A stretch of 64,000 nucleotides of DNA, taken from NCBI GenBank assembly GCA_035578175.1, contig JAQMRL010000001.1, forward strand, positions 45,345,553 through 45,409,552, read 5' to 3'. The notes under the pieces are model-generated. The model had not been told where the DNA came from and did not search any database. It was given only the letters and a program-made list of their open reading frames with translations. Below are positions 10,938-20,209 of this stretch, in pieces. Numbering within the stretch: the first letter of the stretch is position 1; each line of letters starts with the position of its first letter. The position numbers were made by a program, and so were the translations under genes. Origin of the DNA: Catonia carolina. Taxonomy: Eukaryota > Arthropoda > Insecta > Hemiptera > Achilidae.

Positions 10938-11560
10938 AAGGTTATGGCATTCAGAGGGAAGTATCCCACTCGTTCGAAGATTGATTTAGACAATGTAGTA
11001 TTAGATCAAGTGTCTCACTATAACTATCTGGGCTGCAATGTGAGCTTTGATAGGGACTTGGATGTCAAAAATAAAATAAATTTCAAGCTATTTGTGGTAC
11101 CATTAACAGGACACTGGGTAACAGAGCTAGAACAGAGACAGTAGTGAAGTTCTACAAGGTAATGACAGCCCCAGTCCTTCTTTATAGAAGTGAGTCATGA
11201 GTTACCACAAAACGTCAAGAAAGTAGGATCCAAGCAGCTGAAATGAGGTTTTTAAGAAGGGTGAAGGGTTGCTCGAGGCTGGATCTAATACATAACGAGG
11301 AAATAAGATCAGAGTTGGGTGTATTTAACTTGAATAAAAAAATTGAGGAGTACCGGAATCAATGGAGGCAACATTTGGAACGGATGCCAAAGGAGATAAT
11401 ACCTCTAAAAGTGACGGAATATGTTCCAGTTGGAAGAAGGTAGGTAAGAAGACCTCGAAGAAGATGGCAGTAGTTGAGATGTACGGGCTGGAGTGTCTCG
11501 TGTTTGTGTAGACGTACAGGATGGTTTGTGAGTTCGGAACAGGCTTATGCCTAATCCTTG
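10938..11560 (+). mobile_element. LINE 3' fragment, KGCSRLD family
   Basis: Plus strand: MAFRGKYPTRSKIDLDN...LDQVSHYNYLGCNVSFDRD, then across a frame change INRTLGNRARTETVVKFYKV, TAPVLLYRSES, a stop, then EMRFLRRVKGCSRLDLIHNE, LGVFNLNKKIEEYRNQWRQH, ERMPKEIIP and VPVGRR..RRPRRRW. These match, in order, the post-polymerase region of a widespread insect LINE family (FNYLGC, KFYKVM..PVLLYGSETW, RFLR.VKGC..LD..RNE..R.EL, W..H..RM, GRR..GRP..RW). Breaks: a frameshift near 11080, a stop near 11200, a stop near 11443. A second copy of the same family is at 17810-18250 (-); both share a nucleotide block ending gtgagttc(g/a)gaacaggct. Confidence 0.85.
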
Positions 11561-11567
11561 ATAGGAA

Positions 11568-11595
11568 GAAGAAGAAGAAGCAGAAGAAGAGAGAA
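11568..11595 (+). repeat. GAA-rich simple repeat
   Basis: A short run of GAA/GCA triplets immediately follows the LINE fragment and may be its degenerate 3' tail. Confidence 0.6.
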
Positions 11596-11599
11596 ATAA

Positions 11600-12110
11600 A
11601 TCAATAGTGTTAATTGACTTACTTAAATTATTAGTTTGAAATGTGCGAGCATCGTGATGAAAGTCGATAACAGCAGAAATTCTGTTAAAAACATTTATTC
11701 TTCAGTGGTATATACAGTGAGTAGTTAGTTGATGGACGTCTCATATAAAATACTTTCATGGAACGATTATGAAAGCTCGGTACATAAATGATTAACAATT
11801 GCCTAAAAAAAATCGGTTCATCCACTTCACCAGATACAAGTGTCCGTAAATACAAAAGAGCAGCTACACTTCGACGAGACTAGCCTCGCAACACCGAACG
11901 GACAGCAAATCGGCATTAGACACCCCACTGCAGGGTAAATTTTAAAAAGTTAAAAGTACCTACGACGTTCCGCAGTAATTTATTTTGAAAGCGCAGGATT
12001 ATTTTAATGTATACATGTTTTGGTTTGGTACAATTCCACAGCTGGATTCTGTAGGTCATACTGGTTTCAAGATGTGCTTCTGTACTGTGCCTACACAGTA
12101 CTAAAATTGT
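11600..12110. other. Gap without recognised features
   Basis: A 65-codon minus-strand frame (11916-12113) ends beside the hairpin at 12116 and looks accidental. Confidence 0.4.
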
Positions 12111-12115
12111 CAATG

Positions 12116-12173
12116 AAAATTGTCATTATGCACTAAACTGCCCCTAGGCAGTTTAGTGCATACTGACAATTTT
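12116..12173. repeat. 27-bp stem hairpin
   Basis: Left arm 12116-12142 and right arm 12147-12173 are complementary at 26 of 27 positions, separated by the 4-base loop ccta. The arms include tatgcactaaactgcc and its complement. An RNA from either strand would fold into a compact stem. It may be a tiny inverted-repeat transposon remnant or a small-RNA hairpin. Confidence 0.85.
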
Positions 12174-12179
12174 TTAAGC

Positions 12180-13325
12180 TCTTCCGAACCATCACTGCCT
12201 CTTCTTTTTTTACACGTTTGTGTGAGGGAGTGGGCGTGTGATTTATTCGTAGTATAAATTATATTACTTCGTAAATTACGTTTGTAGATAAATTACGTTA
12301 CAGCAAAATCTGTTGCCAAAACAAATTGGTTGCGTTTTCAAGGTCACATCTCCTAACGGGATGAAATTGGGGTTCAATAAAACTACGTGTACTTACACTT
12401 TATAATGTGTACACGTGTAATACTACGTGTACTTACACTTTATTATCCTCGGTACAAATTAAGATCTATGAATGATTGATTATTTTCTGTTGTTTGGTTC
12501 ATGAATCATATTCTGCTATCGATCTTATCTTATTTACCATGTTTTTCTTTACGAACGTGTATGTCCACTTATTAGAAACGAAACTTTATCTAAATATCAT
12601 ATGCTTTGAAAATCAACAATATAAACTTTTCGTGAATAAATATTTTACAGTAGCAACTTTCTTAGGAAATTTATTATTCTATAACTGTAGACTAATTAAC
12701 GGTAATTTCATTAATAAATTAGAGTTAGATAGAGATTTCATTACGTTAGTTCCTTGTTTTGTTGCATTTGTAGTTCCGCAGTTCCGGATGGTTTGTGAAA
12801 ATAATAATCACAAATTCCTTTCTAGAAACTTAAGGAAAACTTTTTCTTATTAATGTTTTATAATATTAATATTTCACAAAATAATTCAGTTTTTTAATCT
12901 ACCATACAGAAACATTTTTGTCTTTTAAATGGGGTTGAACGGTAGTTGCCATGTTCTACCACATTTAAATAGGTAGCATATAATTCAATTATTATTCCAT
13001 GAATTTAATTAATTCTTCAATATATTCTATATTTCAATAAATTTTCTTTAACAGTTTAATTTCAAGGCCAAGAAGATAATTTCAAAATCGTCTGGTACGG
13101 AGTTCGTTCACCGACAAGCCAACTTTGATTGTTACTGGCGACATTGCTTAAAATATTTTTAAATAAATAATTGTTTATACATAAACATTCGTGTCATAAC
13201 ATTTCCAAACCGCATTTAAAATATTGTAGTATGTAAAACTTTCCTTAAAAATCTCTACGTAATAAAATAATTATATTAACGGGGATTTCAAGATTAAAAT
13301 TTATTTTTTCGACAGCAGATATAAA
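12180..13325. other. AT-rich gap with a short direct repeat and a 125-codon frame
   Basis: tactacgtgtacttacactt occurs twice (about 12381 and 12421), separated by a gtgtacacgtgt palindrome. The frame at 12476-12853 is the longest in the window, but its product is low-complexity and hydrophobic (Phe, Leu, Ile, Asn), matches no family I recognise, and has no promoter or splice context. Confidence 0.45.
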
Positions 13326-13329
13326 TGAA

Positions 13330-13580
13330 TACGAAGGTTTCGAGGTTAAAATCCTAGTGAATTAGTTAATTTTATACAAATTTCAATACTAGACTGATTT
13401 CCAGTAGGCCATACTTTGATGGTTGATGTTCAATAAATCATACTTTCTCAAGAATGGTCGGCCTGATTCTGTACAAGACTAAACCTCATTTACCACGTCA
13501 TATATATCATCCTCATCTCATTGGGTCATGGGGTTGCTTATTGCTCTAAATTGAACTGATATCAACGTACACACATTAGA
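13330..13580 (+). mobile_element. SINE family B, copy 3
   Basis: It starts at the B-box remnant (tttcgaggttaaaatcctag) and carries the usual order: AATACTAGACTG, gatggttgatgttcaat, actttctcaagaatggtcgg, gtacaagactaaacctcatt, TCATTGGGTCATGGGGTTGC. It ends near the cacacattagagtta tail followed by an A-run at 13584. Confidence 0.8.
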
Positions 13581-13589
13581 GTTAAAAAA

Positions 13590-14465
13590 AAAGAATTTCA
13601 AATAAATGTGCTCTTTATAAATTTCAAAAATTAAATAAAATTATAAATTTTGATATTACATTATGAAGTTATCGTATCATTTAATATTTCAGGTAAGTTT
13701 TAAAATATTTAATTAATAATGTAATATAATAATACAGATTGTATAGGCATACACTTCGTAAACTTTAAGATACATAAAATTATACCATTTGTGGTTATCA
13801 CAAAAAGTTTCTCTAGAAAAATGACGAAAATTAAATAATTAGCAGTATTAAATGTATTGAAGGTTACCGTTAGACTATTATTTCAAAATGTTTACTTAAG
13901 TATAAGTATAAATAATAAGTTACGTTTCTATTTGTCTATGTATATATGTACTTTTAAACTCGTGAATTGTATCGAGAGATTAGGTAATTCTTCTGAATAG
14001 TGTCTAGCATTCAATTATAGAACTACTGTTCCAATAGTTAAACAATATGGCGCGTATGAAGTTTTATAGTTTTTTCATTTCTATATTGTAAAGAAACAAA
14101 CGATTTATCTAGAATTTGTCATGTCTGGAAGTTTTATTTGTTATACAATAATTGTTTATGACGCGCTAAGTAATGTAACAATGTTATACGTCTTGCTGTG
14201 TTGTATTGTAAAGGCCGGTGCCCTAATTCATGTTTCAATTTTATTATAACATGGCTAATTCACAAATAAATACTTTTAAAACTATTCCGTGCCACTGAAA
14301 CTGTTGCTCGTAGATTAATGTAATCCATTTTCATTGAAAAATTGTGTACTATTACTATAATAACATCAGTTATTATAAATAAAGAATTAATTATTAGCCT
14401 ATTATATTTATAATTAGTTAAATGTTTAATTTTATTATATTAAATTACTTTTTTTTGTTCACGAA
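13590..14465. other. AT-rich gap
   Basis: No family match or significant simple repeat was noticed. Confidence 0.5.
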
Positions 14466-14479
14466 TTGACCTGCTATGG

Positions 14480-14895
14480 ATCACGTTACCAAGTTGTTCC
14501 TCTGGCCTACTGTACTTGCCAGCTTCCCTTGCATTCGACCCATAACGCCTTCATTCTCGCGCTTTGTTGCTGTCTCCTTTCCTCTGACCATTCGCCGCTA
14601 TTGCCCCGGCGCATCCTCCTGTTCTCGATCGCCCCAGATTCCCTTATCACTGCCCTATAGTGCTCTCTGTCCTGTGCGTCCCGCGGTGTTAATCCTATCT
14701 GTTCCAGATCCAGTTTAGTTTCTTTGGCCCATGTGTAGTTCTTCTTTCCCCGGTTTACAAAGTCGAATACCTGTTTGACCAATCTATTGTTACTCATCCG
14801 GCTGAGATGCCCAAAGAATGCCAGTCTGCGCTTCCTCATCCGTGAGACGATGCTCTCTGAGAATTTATACACGTCTTGGTTGTGCAGCAGTCTCC
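14480..14895 (-). mobile_element. LINE 3' fragment, FFGHLSRM family
   Basis: A 121-codon uninterrupted minus-strand frame (14872-14507) reads FSESIVSRMRKRRLAFFGHL, SRMSNNRLVKQVFDFV, TWAKETKLDLEQIGLTPRDA, then SEERRQQQSARMKALW. This is the known C-terminal end of insect LINE polyproteins (RR..FFGHL.RM..NRL, W..E...DL...G....DA.DR, W(S/T)EER...S.RMK..W). The polymerase core is missing. Its GC content is well above the neighbourhood, suggesting a younger insertion than most others here. The frames read on the opposite strand at 14466-14718 are only shadows of it. Confidence 0.85.
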
Positions 14896-14934
14896 AAAAA
14901 TTAAATTACTTTATAAAGAACAAAAATTAATTAA

Positions 14935-15712
14935 TTCGGTAACTGAGGATCAAAAGTGGTAATCTCCACTTTTTTGGCAGTTTTTGGGTTATAAGAGCAT
15001 TTTGCAGAATTTTTTATATTTTACAAGTTGATATAGTCTGTTTGCTTCAAAAGTAGTTATCTGCCCTTGCTTTCATTTAAAAAAAATCTAGCTTTGAATC
15101 AAAACTGGGAATCTCCAATACTAATATCTGTTACAAAAGTGGAATTCTTTAAATCAACGAACCAGAGGAGAGGATTTAGTCACATGACTGTGCTTTCGTA
15201 GCTAAGTGAAATTATGAGCATTCTGTGTTGTTTTGATTGTTAGTGGTAAAGCTATTCTTATTCTCCATATTACAGTTTAATAATAATATAGATTTCAGTT
15301 AAAGCTGTTGATTTTGTTTTTAAAAAAAAATAATAATGTCCAAAAATCCACAGAAAGTTACACCGACTAAAGGTTGGAAAAACTATGGAGACTATTGTAA
15401 AACTAGTTTTACAATAGTAAAAACTAGTTTTTGAAACAAAACTATTTTTCTCCATAGCATTTTGATACATAACTAGAAATCTCCACTTTTTAGGATCAAA
15501 AGTCGAAACCTCCATGTTCATTATTTAAATTATAAATGAACTATTACAGGCAATAATCTTAAAATTCCAAAAATGATTCTGCACACCATACTACATGATA
15601 TTAATATTTTGTTTGAATTAAAACTCAGCACTTTGCTTCATACAATTTTTTTGTAATTTACTAAAAAAGTTTGTTCAGACGAGTTTACCAGTTTTGATCC
15701 TCAGGTACTGAC
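14935..15712. mobile_element. TTAA-flanked inverted-repeat element (MITE-like)
   Basis: TTAA occurs at 14931-14934 and 15713-15716. Just inside, the left end reads gGTAACTGAGGATCAAAAGT and the right end, on the opposite strand, cAGTACCTGAGGATCAAAAC, an imperfect terminal inverted repeat of about 25 bases. TTAA duplications are typical of piggyBac-superfamily insertions, so a non-autonomous piggyBac-like origin is inferred, although the ends do not start with the usual CCC. The phrase gatcaaaa.tgg.aatctcca reappears several times inside in both orientations (14948, 15097, 15470-15500). An 83-codon minus-strand frame (15270-15521) matches no transposase I know. Confidence 0.5.
15391..15418. repeat. 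Perfect 28-bp palindrome
   Basis: Each half is 14 bases (actattgtaaaact and its complement) with no loop. It is itself flanked by a second inverted pair, aactatggaga (15381) and tctccatag (about 15448). It lies in the middle of the TTAA-flanked element. Confidence 0.9.
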
Positions 15713-15820
15713 TTAATGTAAAATTGTTTAAGTAATATTTTATTTTATTACTTTTTATCGCACTTCTAAAATATAATTTTTTCTTTACTTTATATAAGGT
15801 ATGCCGACATATTTTTTATA

Positions 15821-16776
15821 CCGGGTGTCCCAAGAAGAGGTTGCTATTTTTGAATTAATATGCCGGACGTATTGCAAGCTCTTGACTGGAAACGTTACAA
15901 TTATAATAAATAGATATGTAAAAAGTACCCTCGAGTTTCATTTGCTTATGATTAATCAAAGCAAAATGCGGAATAAGAAAATAATATAAGAAATAACAAT
16001 TATCTTGTGGATAAAACCACTTATATTTACAATAGGATTCAGATAGAAAAAAACACCAAGGATGTCACCAAGGATGGTGTTTTATCGTATGACATATCCC
16101 ATCAGACAATGACTGGAGGCAGATACGCATCAATTTTAACTAATCACATAGCTCGTCATCTTTCTCAGGCAGAGATGCAGGAAGTTTTTTCCAGCATGAT
16201 GGAGCTCCTCCACATTATGCTAATGTGGCCAAAGCGGTTTTAAACCAAAATCTTCCTAACCTTTGGTCCTGGCAGCGGCCTCATGGACTGGCCTCCAAGA
16301 TTGCCAGACTTGTCTGTTTGCGAATTTTTCCTAGGGGGCTTTTTGAAGGAAAAAGTATTCTCACACCATCGCAACAGACGATGAGTTAATGAGGCTGATT
16401 GAACAGGAACTGCTATTGATACCTCGGCAATTTTTTAAAAACGCTTACGACTCATTTTTGTTTCGTTGCTATCATTGCATAGCTATTGATGGGCATCAGT
16501 TCGAATAAAGGTTAATGAAACAAATTAATAATTTATCACTTTCATATTTCTTTCATTTCATTACTTAAATAACATTGTAACAAATCACTAATTTGAAATG
16601 GTTATGCAAATAAAACTACTTTCCGCCATTTTGTTTTGATTAATCATATAAAAATGAAACTCGAGGGTACTTTTTCGATATCTATTTATTATAACTGTAA
16701 AGTTTCCAGTCTGTAGAGTGTGCGATACGTCCGGCATATTAATTCAAAAATAGCAACCTTTTCGTGGGACACCCGG
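15821..16776 (+). mobile_element. Mariner-type transposon with long terminal inverted repeats
   Basis: The ends CCGGGTGTCCCA (15821) and its complement ending at 16776 are both flanked by TA (15819-15820, 16777-16778), the Tc1/mariner target duplication. The inverted repeat extends about 150 bases on each side (15821-15971 and 16623-16776) with roughly a dozen differences, including the shared tatgccggacgtat and gtaccctcgagtttcat blocks. The interior holds only the last third of a transposase (see 16010-16506), so this is an internally deleted, non-autonomous 956-bp copy. Confidence 0.85.
16010..16506 (+). pseudogene. Mariner-type transposase relic
   Basis: Across at least two frame changes the plus strand reads TMTGGRYASILTNHIARHLS, then FFQHDGAPPHYANVAKAVLN, then MDWPPRLPDLSVCEFFLGGF, LKEKVFSHHRNRR, and a final CYHCIAIDGHQFE before a stop. 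FQHDGAPPH carries the second catalytic Asp, and (W)PPRSPDL..C(D)FFLWG carries the third, of the Tc1/mariner DDD/E transposase. The N-terminal helix-turn-helix domain and the first catalytic Asp region are gone, so no active protein can be made. It sits inside the inverted repeats of 15821-16776. Confidence 0.8.
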
Positions 16777-16779
16777 TAT

Positions 16780-17425
16780 ATAAATACACATTTATTTATA
16801 TTTTATTTGTATGAATTGTAAGATTTTTCTTACAATTATTTTAATGTTAAATAAAAAATGGTTTCTGAGATTACTTCGTACAAACAAACAAGCGTTAAAT
16901 ACTTCTTTATTAGTATAGACAATAGTAAAGGGCCTAGTAACACGTGCGGTATGCACTAAGTAATTGTTCCAATCTAATGAATAGAATAAACAAGGTATAG
17001 TTTTTATAGGTATGAGTCACCAGAATTTACATGTTTTAAATTACATAAGATATTGCATTATTATGACGATTTCAGTTTTTATTCATTTATTTTTTTATAC
17101 ATTAACTGACCTCGGAAACTGTGAATAATTATTCTGTAGTAAGTATCTGTTATCATGATTTACAACGAGGCCGGCGATTATGTGGGTGGATGTTCGGAAA
17201 ATTTAAAGTGTCTGTGTATATAAATAGAAGGCCGTGTAAATAATGTAGTACAAACAGTGTAGTAATTATTTCATCTTGTAAAAAATGAGAGTAGTTATTA
17301 CACTAGGAACAATTCAGACAAGTGTTCATTAATTACACCTCTGAAATGTAAGGTAATTCACTGCTAAAATTTAAACAACCAGAAATAGAATTTTATAAGG
17401 CTTCTTCAACTATTGTTGTACCTTC
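16780..17425. other. Gap with an isolated TATA-like box
   Basis: TATATAAATAG at 17217-17227 is followed by the locally GC-richer aaggccgtg. No open frame downstream supports a promoter. Confidence 0.35.
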
Positions 17426-17429
17426 CTAT

Positions 17430-17785
17430 AACTAGATTATCCATTCACCCCTATTCACTCAAGCCTCTCTTCTGTATCTCGTCCAACCTGTCCCTTCATG
17501 ATTTTTCCTCCTTCTTCCCCATGGGCTTTATTCCTTTATCTTATTTATCCATCTAGCCTCCACTCTTCTGCCATGTCCATACCAAAGCAATTGTTTTTCT
17601 CTACACGTTTAATTACATTCTTTTGCACTTGCACTCCTAATTTCCTCATTTGGTGCTTTGTCTAATCTGGTCAACAACGGCATCTCCGCCAGTACTCCAT
17701 TTCTGTTTCAATAAATTTATTTCTGTTCCTCTTGTTTAAGATCCATACATTACCCAAACTTAGTTACTGATTCCTTGAACGTTCT
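17430..17785 (-). mobile_element. LINE 3' fragment, WYGH family
   Basis: Minus strand, with frame changes: NKFIETEMEYWRRC, then VIKRVEKNNCFGMDMAEEWR, or in the neighbouring frame REKQLLWYGHGRRVEARWIN, then SPWGRRRKNHEGTGWT. It matches the LINE C-terminal pattern ATEM.FWRR, E..QL.WYGHV.RM...R.P, P.GRR.RGRP...W. It abuts a second LINE fragment at 17810 on the same strand and is heavily mutated. Confidence 0.65.
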
Positions 17786-17809
17786 AGTAGTTTTTTAAAG
17801 TTTTTATTG

Positions 17810-18250
17810 GTAATAAATAAATTTTTCTTGTTCTTTTTTCAAATAAGGCACGGAATAGCCTGTTCTGAACTCACACGCTTTATTCATGTCCATCTCTTCT
17901 TACGTCTGCCAACGTCTGTCTTCCTTTTCAGAGCATACCATTGGATTTTCAGGGTTATCCATTGAGCTGACATTCTTTCCATGTGCTGTCTCCAGCCTTC
18001 ACGATATCCAATTCCAACTTTATATTTTTATTTCTTATTCTATCCAACCGAACACACCCTTTCGTCCAAAACCTTATCTTCACAAATCGTCATGTCTACT
18101 GTTTTGGTTTTTCCGTTCAGGTGATTTTGTAGTTGTCTATTCTATGCCTTACTTCCATACAAAATAACCGGGGTTCCCATAGGCTAACTTTATAGAACTT
18201 AATTTCTTTTAACTTTAATTGCCAAATGTCTGGTTATGGCTCCAAATGTG
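17810..18250 (-). mobile_element. LINE 3' fragment, KGCSRLD family, second copy
   Basis: Minus strand across frames: LKLKEIKFYKVSLWEP, VILYGSKA, KGCVRLDRIRNKNIKLELDI, WKECQLNG and ADVRRDG. This is the same order as 10938-11560, including the shared nucleotide end gtgagttcagaacaggct. The conserved KGC..LDRIRN motif identifies it with fair confidence although no frame stays open for more than about 60 codons. Confidence 0.7.
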
Positions 18251-18269
18251 GGGCCATCCATGCATGTGG

Positions 18270-18890
18270 AGCGATACAAAATTTTTTGTCTTTAATTTTT
18301 ATTACGGTACTGTACATTGAGCTGCACAATTTTCGTGGGTGATATTTAACGGACGGTGGGAAATTTCACTGTAAGGAGAAGAGGTTCCCTGTACATTCTC
18401 CGTTTAGTACTACGCGTGTTGTCCTTTATTCAGACCAAGAGGTCTTTAATTCGACTTTAACTTACTCTCTGCCGCTACTCCAAAGAGCTGGACACCGTAA
18501 GTCTAGATTCGTCTCAAATAGTTTTGTACTATATTAAAAATCTGGAACGGAGGTTGAATTTTGATGGAGAGTTAATTACGCAGAACAGTAGCTTGAGGTG
18601 GTGGTTAAGTTCTAAACGTTTTGTACGCTTCAAAGTTAGCTTTTGTATGCTTCAAAGTTAGTCGCCTGTCAAGCCACAAGCCAAGATATCGCACCCAGGG
18701 GATATGAACGCTATTCAGCACCACAGGTGGACAAGTTTGACGTCGTAAGGTGAACTTAACCTGTGTTGATTTATTTGGGTTCACCTTAATACGCCAACGG
18801 GTAAGCCAGTCCTGTACTACGTATTAAAAAATGTCGCTGTGCCAGCATTATCCGTGGTCTTTTCCCTTAAAAGAATTACCGTGTCGTTAA
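18270..18890 (-). mobile_element. Jockey-type LINE, 3' end
   Basis: Minus strand from about 18885: DTVILLREKTTDNAGTATFF, then VQDWLTRWRIKVNPNKSTQV, KFTLRRQTCPPVVLNSVHIP and VRYLGLWLDRRLT, followed by degraded sequence with THGVQLF-like residues. Order and spacing match the Jockey polymerase: the position after the YADD box, WL..WRIK(V/I)N..KS..V.FTLR...CPPV.LN, and YLGL.LDRRLTW. The segment 18275-18440 is its 3' untranslated end, with a block (tattacggtactgtacattg) also found in the copy at 57215-57660. At least three frame changes are present. Confidence 0.85.
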
Positions 18891-19600
18891 ATTTAAATAA
18901 ATAAAAAAACAATTTTTAACGGTTTACATACGTATAATGTTTTATAAACTTATAAAAGTATATGCATCAAAGGTTTAAGATCTCTATTTCCGCTTTCTTT
19001 AGCCTTCAAGCAGGATTGTTCGTAAATCTGTTTGTTTGCATTTGGTGAATTAGAAAAATCTATATCTGTCTAATTTTCAGTGAAATTTTTTATGGTGCCT
19101 CGTATATATGGTATATATAGTTGCTCTGAAGTGTTTCTGTTATCTACGTACCAAGGAAAGTTAGTTATGAGTAGCAGAAACCTAAACTGATGATACTGTA
19201 AATCAGCAATATTATATGCCTTTGCTGAAAAATAAATTTAAATGTATAAGTCCAAGTTGATTTGGGGAAATTTGTATAATGACAACTTTTGTCTTAGTAG
19301 TAGTGAAGAATGGCGTGAAGTTAATTAGTAGCCTAAATGAATAACGCTCAAACAATTCATAGAGATTTTTAATTCAGTAATTACTGATTTTTTCAAAATT
19401 AAATCAGTAAAATTACAGTCTGTTCTGTTATAAAGGAACAAGAACAATAAGTAATAAGGTTAACATAGAAAAGACAAATTTACAACAACATTATACATTA
19501 ATAATAATTGTTACAGATAACCTTTTTTAATTTTAAAAATTAATTTTGAAATGATTTTAAAAAAATAAAAAAATAAAAAAAATATTTATACACATACACA
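18890..19600. other. Gap between two Jockey fragments
   Basis: Nothing is recognised. A-rich runs at 19560-19582 probably belong to the tail side of the next LINE. Confidence 0.5.
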
Positions 19601-20200
19601 TAAAAATATCGAAAATAAAAAGTTAATTGTGTTCAAATCTGTTAAGTAAATCCAACTCATTGTATCTGTTAAGTCTTGTAAACGTATAGTCACTGTTGTC
19701 CGGTGAGTTTATCGCGAGATGATTTGGATGGCCGTTTAGTCTTTGTTCGTATGATTTGCTAAATCGTGTAATTTCCTGTCTTATTGAGTTAAGTCGTATG
19801 TCGTTATAGATATATTTGTTTCGTATGTACCATGGTATCCTAAGAGATGATCGTAAAAATGTTGTTTAAAAACGTTCTAAAATTTCAATATTGGTATTTT
19901 TTTTGTCCCCCAGAGTTGTATCCCGTACGTCCACACCGGCTTGAATATTGTCTTGTATAGCATTAGTTTTGATTTAGTTGACAGTTGTGAGCGTCTCCCA
20001 CTTAACCAAAAAATATTTCTCAATTTTAAGTCCTATTGTCTTCGTTTCGTCAAAATGTGTTTCTTCCACGTCAGTCGGCGGTCCAGATGAAGCCCCAAGT
20101 ACTTCACATCTTCTGACTGTGGCACCACAATGTCATTAAGTACTACTGGTGGGCACGTTCGTCTACGTAAAGTGAATGTCACATGGATTGACTTAGTTCA
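19600..20200 (-). mobile_element. Jockey-type LINE, well-preserved 3' end
   Basis: Minus strand from 20195: TKSIHVTFTLRRRTCPPVVL, DIVVPQSEDVKYLGLHLDRR, LTWKKHILTKRRQ, a stop, DLKLRNIFWLSGRRSQLS, KSKLMLYKTIFKPVWTYGIQ, LWGTKK, then after frame changes LRIPWYIRNKYIYNDIRLNS, IRQEITRFSKSYEQRLNGHP, NHLAINSPDNSDYT and NRYNELDLLNRFEHN before a TAA at 19623-19625. This is the Jockey polymerase from the post-catalytic VTFTL region to the natural C-terminus, with only about one stop and two shifts, so it is the freshest LINE here. An A-rich tract at 19555-19620 (read as T-rich on the coding strand) lies beyond its 3' end. The protein would reverse-transcribe its own RNA; this copy is 5'-truncated. Confidence 0.9.
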
Positions 20201-20209
20201 ATTACTGAT

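Noticed and set aside
12476..12853. 125-codon ORF, the longest in the window
   Set aside because: Low-complexity hydrophobic composition, no recognisable domain, no upstream promoter or splice context; consistent with chance in AT-rich DNA.
14466..14718. Plus-strand ORFs at 14466-14660 and 14476-14718
   Set aside because: They are antisense to the LINE C-terminal frame at 14507-14872 (-), which carries the recognisable motifs.
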